Below are positions 17,813-25,759 of a DNA stretch of 64,000 bases, piece after piece; position 1 is the first letter of the stretch, and each line of letters begins with the position of its first letter. The notes under the pieces were generated by a model. That model made no database searches. It was not told the origin of the DNA and worked only from the letters and a program-made list of their open reading frames with translations. The position numbers were made by a program, and so were the translations under genes. This stretch comes from Streptomyces luteogriseus (lineage in GTDB: Bacteria > Actinomycetota > Actinomycetes > Streptomycetales > Streptomycetaceae): NCBI RefSeq assembly GCF_014205055.1, contig NZ_JACHMS010000001.1, forward strand, positions 5,332,001 through 5,396,000, written 5' to 3'.

Positions 17813-18082
17813 CGCCGGGCGTTGCCGGCGCGAGTGGGGAGTTCCATGGGGCCCTACGGCTGTGTGACCTCGCGGTTTGTTGGGCGGGGCCCGGCCGTCG
17901 GGGTGTGGGGCAGGTGGCCTGAGCGGGGTGCGCCGGGCGGGTTCTGCTTGCCGGGCGGCCCCGCCGGGGGAGGTGATGCCCGACGGGAGTCCGGCCGCCG
18001 GGCGTTGGCGGCACGGTGGGTGTTCCACGGGGCCCTACGGCTGTGTGACCTCGCGGTTTGTTGGGCGGGGCCCGGCCGTCGG
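17813..18082. repeat. Imperfect direct repeat, two copies of about 88 bases
   Basis: Copies at 17813-17901 and 17995-18082, 181 bases apart. The most conserved part is about 60 bases, from gttcca(t/c)ggggccctacgg through ggcccggccgtcgg. The sequence between the copies is unrelated. Confidence 0.88.
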
Positions 18083-18090
18083 ACCCTGGC

Positions 18091-18345
18091 TCCGACGGCC
18101 GACGCGGGACGCCCTGCGCGCCCCCGGCCCAGCCGACACGCCCTGCGCGCCCCCTGGCCCGGGTCGGCACGCCCTGAGCATCCCCGGCCCAGGCGGGACG
18201 CCCTCCGCGCCCCTGGCCCCTTGCGACACGCCCACCCGGACCCTGGCCTGGGCAGGGACGCCCTCCCCGTCCCCCGGCCCAGCCGACACGCCCTCCCCGC
18301 CCTCCGGCCCAGGCGGGACGCCCCACCCGGATCCTGGCTCGCCCC
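18091..18345. repeat. Tandem array of about eight 30-base units
   Basis: The shared core (g/c)acgccct recurs with its A at 18109, 18138, 18169, 18198, 18228, 18258, 18288 and 18318, a period of 29-31 bases. A ggcccag(c/g)c(g) block lies between the cores. Alternate units carry gacgccc and cacgccc, so the array may have grown from a roughly 60-base dimer. Confidence 0.85.
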
Positions 18346-18546
18346 CCGCCCCGCTGTCGGCGTGGCCGGAACGGGTGTCGCGTACCGGCGTCCGGTGCGG
18401 CCGGGTGTGCGCGAGGGGTTTTCGGCGTCGTCGCGGGCAGGCACTGTAAGAGGGAGCGGCCCACCGGCCCTCACGTCGGTGTCCCACGCGACGCGTCGCA
18501 CCGAAGCCCTCGCAACCGGGGTGAACCCCTAGGCGGTGACAGGCAC

Positions 18547-19140
18547 ATGGCACTGGGTACGGCCACGGCCCCCTACGAGCTGCGGTTCGACGCCGGGCGG
18601 ATCTGCCTGGACCTGCTCTCCACCACGCACCCGGAGGAACGGCTCGACTCCGTGGACGTGCTGCGCGCCTGGATCACCGGCTCCGGGCTCGTCCCCGCGG
18701 ACACCGCCCTGGCCCACGCCGACACCGGCTGGCTGCTGGCCTTCCGCGAACTGCGCGCCCAGGTCGACCGGTTGGTGCGCTGCCGGCCGAGACCCGGAGT
18801 CGCGACGTACGACCTCGCCCTCGCCCGGGTCAACGACCTGGCCCGCACCGCACCCCCGGCCCCCCGCGCGGTCCGCGGCGAAGACGGCCAACTGCTGCGG
18901 CGGTTGGACGGCCCGCCCGGCTGCGCCGCCCTGCTCGCCGTCGTCGCCCGGGACGCCGTGGACCTGCTGACCGACCCCGTCGCCCGCGCGGCCCTGCGCC
19001 AGTGCGAAGGGGACAACTGCCCCATCGTGTACCTCGACACGTCCCGGGGACGCAGGAGGCGCTGGTGCTCCAGTGAGGTCTGCGGGAACCGCGAACGCGT
19101 CGCCCGGCACCGCCGCCGCGCGGCACTCGCCCGCGCCTAA
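18547..19140 (+). CDS. CGNR zinc-finger / ABATE-domain protein
   Basis: A 197-residue protein. The N-terminal part (FDAGRICLDLLSTT...) is the stress-associated ABATE-type domain. The C-terminus has the four-Cys CGNR finger: CEGDNC, then WCSSEVCGNRERVARHRRR. The Cys spacing and the CGNR motif are complete. Members are thought to bind nucleic acid, probably as regulators. A 9-bp hairpin follows directly, and the SigU-like gene comes 297 bases later on the same strand. Confidence 0.9.
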   Translation: MALGTATAPYELRFDAGRICLDLLSTTHPEERLDSVDVLRAWITGSGLVPADTALAHADTGWLLAFRELRAQVDRLVRCRPRPGVATYDLALARVNDLARTAPPAPRAVRGEDGQLLRRLDGPPGCAALLAVVARDAVDLLTDPVARAALRQCEGDNCPIVYLDTSRGRRRRWCSSEVCGNRERVARHRRRAALARA

Positions 19141-19144
19141 ACGG

Positions 19145-19169
19145 AATTGAGTGGTCCGTGCACTCAATT
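19145..19169 (+). terminator. Hairpin after the CGNR gene
   Basis: Perfect 9-bp inverted repeat aattgagtg/cactcaatt with a seven-base loop, starting five bases after the stop codon and followed by tccctgtcc. It could equally serve as an operator, but position favours a terminator. Confidence 0.6.
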
Positions 19170-19437
19170 TCCCTGTCCTAAATGCGACTTCTGCGACCCC
19201 GACGTCGAAGTGATTTCGATTACACGCCGTTTACCTACGCCACCGTAGGGAAGGCCTGGCTTGATCTTGCCGATGTGGCGGATATGTAAAGAACGCGGGG
19301 TGGGAATGTGACTCCATGTCCCGCTCGTCACGTCATCCGGAAGAAATCTGTCGGGTCTCTTTGAACGCCCAACCGCTCGCGTCCGTACGGCATGTGGAGC
19401 GACCGACTGGGGGAACCCCCGGACATCGGAGGTGGGC

Positions 19438-20013
19438 GTGCGCAAGGATTCCGTCGTGGCCAATGAACGAGCACCGAGGGCCCGACATCGCATGTCCCAG
19501 CCCTCGGAACCCGACGAGGAGCTGATGCGTGCGCTCTATCGCGAACACGCCGGACCCCTGCTTGCGTATGTCCTGCGCCTGGTCGCCGGAGACCGGCAGC
19601 GCGCCGAGGACGTCGTGCAGGAGACGCTCATCCGTGCCTGGAAGAACGCCGGTCAGCTCAATCGAGCGACCGGATCGGTACGCCCCTGGCTGGTGACGGT
19701 CGCCCGGCGCATCGTCATCGACGGCCACCGCAGCCGGCAGGCCCGGCCGCAGGAGGTCGACCCGTCGCCGCTGGAGGTCATCCCCGCGGAGGACGAGATC
19801 GACAAGGCGCTGTGGCTGATGACTCTCTCGGACGCACTCGACGACCTGACCCCTGCCCACCGGGAGGTGCTCGTCGAGACGTACTTCAAGGGGCGTACGG
19901 TCAATGAGGCGGCCGAGACCCTGGGCATACCCAGCGGAACCGTCCGCTCCAGGGTGTTCTACGCCCTGCGTTCGATGAAGCTGGCACTGGAGGAGCGGGG
20001 GGTGACGGCGTGA
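19438..20013 (+). CDS. sigU: ECF sigma factor, SigU-like
   Basis: A 191-residue group-4 sigma factor. Region 2 (MRALYREHAGPLLAYVLRL...AEDVVQETLIRAWKN) and region 4 (LTPAHREVLVETYFKGRTVNEAAETLGIPSGTVRSRVFYALR) are complete. GTG 19438 is preferred because GGAGG lies five bases upstream; a GTG at 19432 overlaps that site. The stop overlaps the start of a zinc-type anti-sigma gene. The order matches the S. coelicolor sigU-rsuA pair, which controls secreted-protein genes. Identification rests on recalled synteny plus the anti-sigma partner. Confidence 0.85.
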   Translation: MRKDSVVANERAPRARHRMSQPSEPDEELMRALYREHAGPLLAYVLRLVAGDRQRAEDVVQETLIRAWKNAGQLNRATGSVRPWLVTVARRIVIDGHRSRQARPQEVDPSPLEVIPAEDEIDKALWLMTLSDALDDLTPAHREVLVETYFKGRTVNEAAETLGIPSGTVRSRVFYALRSMKLALEERGVTA

Positions 20014-20843
20014 TGAGTGTTTACGGGGGTAACCAGGGATTCGGTACGGGAGGCGTGGGTATGTCTGGACCCATGCAGGAGTCCCCGGTGCCGAACGAGC
20101 ACGAGACCGTCGGCGCCTACGCCCTCGGCATCCTCGACGACGCCGAGGCAACCGCTTTCGAAGCCCACCTCGCGACCTGCGAATGGTGCGCCCAGCAGCT
20201 CGACGAACTGGCCGGCATGGAGCCGATGCTCGCCGCCCTCGCCGATCTGCCCGGCTCGGGCAGCACCCCCGCGATCGGCGAGTCGCTGTCCGCGAAGCCC
20301 CGGCCGCGCCTGGTGGAGAAGCTGGTCGACGAGGTCGCCGACCGCCGCGCGCAGAAGCGCCGCCGCAGCTTCTACATGGTGGCCGCGGCCGGTGCGCTGA
20401 TCATCGGCGGCCCCTTCGTCGCGGTCGCGACGAACGGCGGTGACGGCGGCGGCGGCGCGGAGAACCGACCCCTCGCGGCGAGCCCCGCCAAGGCGGCCTT
20501 CGAGGGCATCTCCGACAAGATCTCCGCCACCGACCCGAGCACCAAGGTCACCGCGACGGTCGCCCTCCAGAAGAAGGACTGGGGGACGGGCGTGGTCACC
20601 GAGCTCAAGAACGTCAAGGGCCCGCTCAAGTGCGCCCTCGTCGCGGTCGGCAAGAACGGCGAGCGCGAGACCCTGTCCTCCTGGTCCGTCCCGGAGTGGG
20701 GCTACGGCCTCCCCGACGCCAAGACCGAGAAGGCCAAGGAGCCCCTGTACGTCCAGGGCGGCGCCGCCTTCGAGCCGAACGAGATCGACCACTTCGAGGT
20801 CGTCACCTTCGACGGCAAGCGACTGGTCGAGGTGGACGCGTAG
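20013..20843 (+). CDS. rsuA: Zinc-type membrane anti-sigma factor, RsuA-like
   Basis: A 276-residue protein. The N-terminal anti-sigma domain has the His-Cys-Cys zinc motif (H at HETVGAYAL, then CEWC), a TM helix (FYMVAAAGALIIGGPFVAVA) and a C-terminal extracytoplasmic domain. It should hold the upstream sigma factor at the membrane until a signal triggers release. GTG 20010 and ATG 20013 form a GTGATG at the sigma-factor stop; either start couples translation of the pair. The outer domain resembles the usual C-terminal anti-sigma (RskA/RsuA) region. Confidence 0.87.
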   Translation: MSVYGGNQGFGTGGVGMSGPMQESPVPNEHETVGAYALGILDDAEATAFEAHLATCEWCAQQLDELAGMEPMLAALADLPGSGSTPAIGESLSAKPRPRLVEKLVDEVADRRAQKRRRSFYMVAAAGALIIGGPFVAVATNGGDGGGGAENRPLAASPAKAAFEGISDKISATDPSTKVTATVALQKKDWGTGVVTELKNVKGPLKCALVAVGKNGERETLSSWSVPEWGYGLPDAKTEKAKEPLYVQGGAAFEPNEIDHFEVVTFDGKRLVEVDA

Positions 20844-20970
20844 GACTGTTCGGCCGTACGGCAGGCGCCATTGGGGCCAACAGGTCCCGCGCCTGTCCGC
20901 CGGCCCGTAGCTTCCAGGGGTCCCCTTCGCGTACGGTTGACGGCTGCCCAGCACGTCAGAAGGGGGCCCG

Positions 20971-23268
20971 GTGGCCGTTCAGGCTCAGAGACAAGACGCG
21001 GTCGGTTCGGTGCACGATTCGGTTCGTGACCGGGAGATCAGCGTCGAACAGGAACACCTGGACCGGGTGTACCGGCGCCTCGAGGAGAAGATCCACGAGG
21101 CGGAGTTCCTCATGCAGGACGCGGCCAGGCGCGGCCAGGTCGGCACCCCCGGCGCACTCGCCGAGCGGGACGCCCAGGTCTTCCGCGCGGGCGTCCACCT
21201 CAACCGGCTGAACAACGAGTTCGAGGACTTCCTCTTCGGCCGGATCGACCTGCTGACCGGCAAGGACGGCAAGAAGGGCCCCGACGGGGCGTACACCGCC
21301 GTCGAGCCGGCGGAGGGGGCCGTACGTCCCGACAACACCGCCGACATCGCCGAGACCCTGCACATCGGCCGCATCGGCGTCCTCGACCAGGACTACACGC
21401 CGCTGGTCATCGACTGGCGGGCCCCGGCCGCCGCCCCCTTCTACCGCTCCACCCCGGTCGACCCCGGCCGTGTCGTCCGGCGCCGCGTCATCCGCTCCAA
21501 GGGCCGCCGGGTACTGGGCGTCGAGGACGACCTGATGCGCCCCGAGCTGACGGCGTACCTCGACGGCGACGCGCTGCCCGTCATCGGCGACGGCGCCCTG
21601 ATGGCCGCGCTCGGCCAGGCCCGCAGCCACACCATGCGCGACATCGTCGCCTCCATCCAGGCCGAGCAGGACCTGGTCATCCGCGCCCCCGCCGCCTCCG
21701 TGACGTACGTCGAGGGCGGCCCCGGCACCGGCAAGACCGCCGTCGCCCTGCACCGGGCCGCCTACCTCCTCTACCAGGACCGGCGCCGCTACGCGGGGGG
21801 CATCCTGATCGTCTCGCCGACCCCGCTGCTCGTCGCCTACACCGAGGGCGTGCTGCCCTCCCTCGGCGAGGAGGGCCAGGTCGCCATCCGCGCCATCGGC
21901 TCCCTGGTCGAGGGCAGCGAGGCCACGCTCTACGACTCCCCGGCCGTGGCCCGCGCCAAGGGTTCCTCCCGCATGCTCAAGGTGCTGCGCAAGGCCGCCC
22001 GCGGCGCCCTGGAGCTGAACGATCCGCCGACCCGGCTGCGCGTGGTCGCCTTCGGCCGCCGCCTGGAGCTGGAGGCCCGGGAGCTGGACGGCATCCGCCG
22101 CTCCGCCCTCGGTGGCACCGCCCCGGTGAACCTGCTGCGCCCGCGCGCCCGCAAGCTGCTCCTGGACGCCCTGTGGGAGCGGTCCGGCGCGGCCGGCCGG
22201 CACTCCGACCCCGAACTCGCGGCCGAGCTGCGCTCCTCCTTCGACGAGGACATCACCTCCGAGGACGCCTTCATCGCCTTCCTGGACGCCTGGTGGCCGG
22301 AGCTCACCCCGGCGGCCGTCCTGGACGCCATGGCCGACGAACGGCGCCTCGGCCGCTGGGCCCGGCGGATCCTCAACCCCGGCGAGGTCCGCAAGGTCGC
22401 CCGCTCCCTGCGGCGCGAGGGCCGCACGGTGCACGACATCGCCCTGCTCGACGAGCTCCAGGCCGTCCTCGGCGCCCCGGCCCGCCCCCGCAGGAAGCGC
22501 GAACTCGACCCGCTCGACCAGCTCACCGGCCTGGAGGAGCTGATGCCGGTGCGCGAGGAGTCGCAGCGCGAGCGCGCCGAACGCCTCGCCCAGGAGCGCG
22601 TCGAGTACGCCCACGTCATCGTCGACGAGGCCCAGGACCTCACCCCCATGCAGTGGCGCATGGTCGGCCGCCGCGGCCGGCACGCCACCTGGACGGTCGT
22701 CGGCGACCCGGCCCAGTCCTCCTGGTCCGACCCGGACGAGGCCGCCGAGGCCCGCGACGAGGCACTCGGCACCCGCCCCCGCCGCCGCTTCGAGCTCACG
22801 GTGAACTACCGCAACCCGGCCGAGATCGCCGAGCTGGCCTCGAAGGTCCTCGCCCTCGCCATGCCCGGTTCCGTGTCGCCGAAGGCGGTCCGCTCCACCG
22901 GCGTGGAACCCCGCTTCACCGTCGTGGAGGACACCCTCGGCTCCACCGTCCGCGACGAGGCGGCCCGGCTGCTGGAGCGCGTCGACGGCACCGTCGGCGT
23001 GGTCGTCGCCATGCAGCGCCGCGAGGAGGCACGCCGCTGGCTCGCCGGCCTCGGCGACCGGGTCGTGGCCCTCGGCAGCCTGGAGGCCAAGGGCCTGGAG
23101 TACGACGCGACGGTCGTGGTCTCCCCGGCGGAGATCGCCGACGAGTCCCCGGCCGGCCTGCGCGTCCTCTACGTCGCGCTGACCCGGGCCACCCAGCAGC
23201 TCACGGTCGTCTCGGCCGACCGGGACGAGCCCGACGCGGCGGGAGTTCCGGATCTGCTCAGGGACTGA
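20971..23268 (+). CDS. helD: HelD-family SF1 helicase-like ATPase (RNA polymerase-associated)
   Basis: A 765-residue protein. It has an N-terminal coiled coil (VEQEHLDRVYRRLEEKIHEAE), Walker A GGPGTGKT (about 255), Walker B DEAQDLTPMQWRM, GDPAQSSW, and a final VALTRATQQL motif. This layout is the HelD/HelR family, which inserts into RNA polymerase channels to release it from DNA or displace rifamycins. UvrD-type helicases lack that N-terminal coil. GTG 20971 has AGAAGGGGG upstream. I looked for a rifamycin-associated element in the 127 bases upstream and did not find one, so a rifamycin-inducible HelR role is not supported. Confidence 0.85.
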   Translation: MAVQAQRQDAVGSVHDSVRDREISVEQEHLDRVYRRLEEKIHEAEFLMQDAARRGQVGTPGALAERDAQVFRAGVHLNRLNNEFEDFLFGRIDLLTGKDGKKGPDGAYTAVEPAEGAVRPDNTADIAETLHIGRIGVLDQDYTPLVIDWRAPAAAPFYRSTPVDPGRVVRRRVIRSKGRRVLGVEDDLMRPELTAYLDGDALPVIGDGALMAALGQARSHTMRDIVASIQAEQDLVIRAPAASVTYVEGGPGTGKTAVALHRAAYLLYQDRRRYAGGILIVSPTPLLVAYTEGVLPSLGEEGQVAIRAIGSLVEGSEATLYDSPAVARAKGSSRMLKVLRKAARGALELNDPPTRLRVVAFGRRLELEARELDGIRRSALGGTAPVNLLRPRARKLLLDALWERSGAAGRHSDPELAAELRSSFDEDITSEDAFIAFLDAWWPELTPAAVLDAMADERRLGRWARRILNPGEVRKVARSLRREGRTVHDIALLDELQAVLGAPARPRRKRELDPLDQLTGLEELMPVREESQRERAERLAQERVEYAHVIVDEAQDLTPMQWRMVGRRGRHATWTVVGDPAQSSWSDPDEAAEARDEALGTRPRRRFELTVNYRNPAEIAELASKVLALAMPGSVSPKAVRSTGVEPRFTVVEDTLGSTVRDEAARLLERVDGTVGVVVAMQRREEARRWLAGLGDRVVALGSLEAKGLEYDATVVVSPAEIADESPAGLRVLYVALTRATQQLTVVSADRDEPDAAGVPDLLRD

Positions 23269-23335
23269 GGCGCGATACCCAATTGTCGGCGAAATGAACT
23301 GCCGGTACGGGAATGGCCTTACGGGATCTGTTTGT

Positions 23336-23341
23336 TAGCCT
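23336..23341 (+). promoter_or_regulatory. Candidate -10 box for the structured RNA
   Basis: TAGCCT fits the actinobacterial TANNNT -10 pattern. A transcript starting 6-8 bases later would begin at about 23347, right at the foot of the 14-bp closing stem. No clear -35 element was found. Confidence 0.4.
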
Positions 23342-23345
23342 GGAT

Positions 23346-23480
23346 GTGGCACCGGCCCGATCCAAGCCCCCGGGCCCAACCTTCGTCGCTACGAGCGACC
23401 ACTTGCCGCGAGGCGAGCATGGCGGGTCGGTGCCACTTGACCGAAGAGAGACCCACGTCCACGTGACGTGGGTCTCTTCT
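23346..23480 (+). ncRNA. Candidate structured small RNA upstream of the malic enzyme gene
   Basis: In the 331-base gap after helD, a 14-bp stem (23346-23359 with 23423-23436, one G-U pair) encloses two hairpins. One is gtcgct/agcgac at 23385-23399; the other is 23402-23417, a 6-bp stem capped by a GCGA (GNRA) tetraloop. Ten bases after the closing stem comes a strong intrinsic terminator (23447-23477). With a -10-like TAGCCT just upstream, this forms an independent unit of about 135 nt. It could instead be the 3' UTR of helD or a terminator-controlled leader of the malic enzyme gene. No known RNA family was recognised. Confidence 0.6.
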
Positions 23481-23483
23481 TTC
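23447..23483 (+). terminator. Intrinsic terminator in the helD-malic enzyme gap
   Basis: Perfect 13-bp stem (agagacccacgtc at 23447-23459 with gacgtgggtctct at 23465-23477), five-base loop, followed by tctttct. It is one of the clearest terminators in the window. Confidence 0.9.
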
Positions 23484-23599
23484 TGCCCCATTCCGCGAAC
23501 AAAACGTTCGCAATCGAGGGTGGCTACCTGCTACTCAGCGGTAGGTGCGACGATCGGACGGCACAAATCAGCGTCAGGTGAAAGCAGAGGAAGTCGGCC

Positions 23600-25033
23600 A
23601 TGGCAACGGCGCCCAGCGTCTCCTACTCGATGACGGTCCGGCTGGAGGTGCCCGCGAGCGGAACCGCCGTCTCGCAGCTCACCACCGCCGTGGAGTCCTC
23701 CGGAGGCTCGGTGACCGGCCTCGACGTCACCGCATCCGGTCACGAGAAGCTCCGTATCGACGTCACCATCGCGGCGACGTCGACCGCGCACGCGGACGAG
23801 ATCGTGGAGGAACTCCGCGGCATCGAGGGCGTCACCCTGGGCAAGGTCTCGGACCGGACCTTCCTCATGCACCTCGGCGGCAAGATCGAGATGGCGTCCA
23901 AGCACCCCATCCGCAACCGTGACGACCTGTCCATGGTCTACACGCCGGGCGTGGCCCGCGTCTGCATGGCGATCGCCGAGAACCCCGAGGACGCCCGGCG
24001 CCTCACCATCAAGCGCAACTCCGTTGCGGTCGTGACGGACGGCTCCGCCGTGCTGGGCCTGGGCAACATCGGCCCCAAGGCCGCGCTGCCCGTCATGGAG
24101 GGCAAGGCGGCCCTCTTCAAGCGGTTCGCCGGGATCGACGCCTGGCCGATCTGCCTCGACACCCAGGACACCGACGCGATCGTCGAGATCGTCAAGGCGA
24201 TCGCCCCGGGCTTCGCGGGCATCAACCTCGAGGACATCTCCGCCCCGCGCTGCTTCGAGATCGAGGCCCGGCTGCGCGAGGCCCTCGACATCCCCGTCTT
24301 CCACGACGACCAGCACGGCACCGCGATCGTCGTCCTCGCCGCCTTGACGAACGCACTTCGCGTCACCGGCAAGGCGATCGAGAACATCCGCGTCGTCATG
24401 TCCGGCGCCGGCGCGGCCGGTACGGCCATCCTGAAGCTGCTGCTCGCCGCGGGCGTCAAGAACGCCGTCGTCGCCGACATCCACGGCGTCGTGCACGCCG
24501 GCCGCGAGGACCTGGTGGACGCCGCCCCGGACTCGGCGCTGCGCTGGATCGCCGACAACACCAACCCCGAGGGCCTCACGGGCACCCTGAAGGAGGCCGT
24601 GCGCGGCGCCGACGTCTTCATCGGCGTCTCCGCCCCGAACGTCCTCGACGGTGACGACGTGGCCGCCATGGCCGAGGGTGCGATCGTGTTCGCGCTTGCG
24701 AACCCGGATCCCGAGGTCGACCCGGCAATCGCCCGCCAGACCGCGGCCGTTGTCGCCACCGGCCGCTCGGACTTCCCGAACCAGATCAACAACGTGCTGG
24801 TCTTCCCGGGTGTGTTCCGCGGTCTGCTGGACGCGCAGTCCCGGACGGTCAACACCGAGATGATGCTGGCCGCCGCGAAGGCCCTCGCGGACGTCGTGAC
24901 CGAGGACGAGCTGAACCCGAACTACATCATCCCGAGCGTCTTCAACGACAAGGTCGCGGGCGCGGTCGCCGGCGCCGTGCGGGAGGCCGCCAAGGCGGTC
25001 GGTGCGGGGTCGGGCAGCCCGTCCGGCGTCTGA
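23600..25033 (+). CDS. Malic enzyme with N-terminal ACT domain
   Basis: A 477-residue enzyme converting malate to pyruvate and CO2. Residues about 8-85 form an ACT-type regulatory domain (SMTVRLEVPASGTAVSQL...). The catalytic part starts near KIEMASKHPIRNRDDLSMVYTPGVA, with the metal/substrate segment FHDDQHGTA and nucleotide-binding SGAGAAGTAI. From memory the S. coelicolor counterpart is the NAD-dependent isoform. ATG 23600 has AGAGGAAG upstream. The gene stands alone, behind the structured-RNA/terminator region, with a GC-rich hairpin after it. Confidence 0.93.
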   Translation: MATAPSVSYSMTVRLEVPASGTAVSQLTTAVESSGGSVTGLDVTASGHEKLRIDVTIAATSTAHADEIVEELRGIEGVTLGKVSDRTFLMHLGGKIEMASKHPIRNRDDLSMVYTPGVARVCMAIAENPEDARRLTIKRNSVAVVTDGSAVLGLGNIGPKAALPVMEGKAALFKRFAGIDAWPICLDTQDTDAIVEIVKAIAPGFAGINLEDISAPRCFEIEARLREALDIPVFHDDQHGTAIVVLAALTNALRVTGKAIENIRVVMSGAGAAGTAILKLLLAAGVKNAVVADIHGVVHAGREDLVDAAPDSALRWIADNTNPEGLTGTLKEAVRGADVFIGVSAPNVLDGDDVAAMAEGAIVFALANPDPEVDPAIARQTAAVVATGRSDFPNQINNVLVFPGVFRGLLDAQSRTVNTEMMLAAAKALADVVTEDELNPNYIIPSVFNDKVAGAVAGAVREAAKAVGAGSGSPSGV

Positions 25034-25040
25034 GGCCGAG

Positions 25041-25072
25041 GCCGTCCGGGCCGCTGCGGGGGTCCGGACGGC
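25041..25072 (+). terminator. Hairpin after the malic enzyme gene
   Basis: A 9-bp GC-rich stem (gccgtccgg at 25041-25049 with ccggacggc at 25064-25072), starting eight bases after the stop. There is no T-tract, so termination efficiency is uncertain. The rest of the 341-base gap before hup shows no other clear element. Confidence 0.5.
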
Positions 25073-25374
25073 GCAGTCTCCCCGGACTGTGAGTAACCCC
25101 ACGGCGGCCTGGAACCCGGCGCGTCGCAAGAACCCTGTCAGCAGCGGAGCTATCGTGGCGCCAGGCTCAGGCCCTCTTTTCGTGTGACTCCCCAAGGGTG
25201 TTCTCACGACTCCTGCGGGTGCCGGATTGGCTTTCCCGCCGCAGGTAGGGGCAGGATGCGTCCCTGGGCGCGAGGGTCTGACGACGGACCCGGGTCCGGG
25301 GACTCATCGAGGACCCTGGCAGCATCGGCTTCGATCTGACGCCTCAACGGCAAGATGAACACGGGAGTAACAAC

Positions 25375-25656
25375 ATGAACCGCAGTGAGCTGGTGGCCGC
25401 GCTGGCCGACCGCGCCGAGGTGACCCGCAAGGACGCCGACGCCGTCCTGGCCGCGTTCGCCGACGTCGTCGGCGACATCGTCTCCAAGGGCGACGAGAAG
25501 GTCACCATCCCCGGCTTCCTGACCTTCGAGCGCACGCACCGTGCCGCTCGTACCGCCCGCAACCCGCAGACCGGCGAGCCCATCCAGATCCCCGCCGGTT
25601 ACAGCGTGAAGGTCTCCGCGGGCTCGAAGCTCAAGGAAGCGGCCAAGGGCAAGTAA
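25375..25656 (+). CDS. hupA: Nucleoid protein HU
   Basis: A 93-residue HU protein of standard length: MNRSELVAALADRAEVTRKDADAVLAAFADVV, then VTIPGFLTFERTHRAARTARNPQTGEPIQIPAGY with the DNA-contacting arm RNPQTGEPI. It lacks the long Lys/Ala-rich tail of the second Streptomyces HU (HupS), so it matches HupA, the vegetative form. ATG 25375 follows a gggag site. It faces murA across a shared terminator. Confidence 0.95.
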   Translation: MNRSELVAALADRAEVTRKDADAVLAAFADVVGDIVSKGDEKVTIPGFLTFERTHRAARTARNPQTGEPIQIPAGYSVKVSAGSKLKEAAKGK

Positions 25657-25703
25657 CCCTGCCGTTCGTACGCCGACGGTGTACGAACCCAGTGAGTGAC
25701 ATC

Positions 25704-25740
25704 AAAGGGGCGGCCACCCGAACCGGGTGGCCGCCCCTTT
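25704..25740. terminator. Bidirectional terminator between hupA and murA
   Basis: Perfect 16-bp stem (25704-25719 with 25725-25740), five-base loop, with AAA at one side and TTT at the other. It serves both convergent genes. Confidence 0.93.
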
Positions 25741-25759
25741 GGCGTCACTGCCTGTCCTG

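Larger units (their letters stand above)
17645..18546. other. 902-base gap with repeats, no convincing gene
   Basis: Long frames exist on both strands but translate to low-complexity Arg/Pro/Gly protein without start signals. The gap holds an imperfect direct repeat of about 88 bases (17813-17901 and 17995-18082) and then a 30-base tandem array (18091-18345). A strong start signal for the next gene is not obvious. I see no RNA gene here. Confidence 0.6.

Noticed and set aside
18091..18345. Possible CRISPR array
   Set aside because: The 30-base units follow each other directly with no unique spacers, are degenerate, and no cas genes are present.
17583..18553. Minus-strand Arg/Gly/Pro-rich frames across the repeat gap
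   Set aside because: They follow the repeats, overlap nnaR, and have no ribosome site or known domain.
20844..20970. Rifamycin-associated element before the HelD-family gene
   Set aside because: I looked for the GGGGCTTGC-type inverted motif and found none, so rifamycin induction is not supported.
23346..23480. 6C RNA motif
   Set aside because: That family has two C-rich hairpin loops; here there is only one run of five Cs and the tetraloop is GCGA, so it does not fit.
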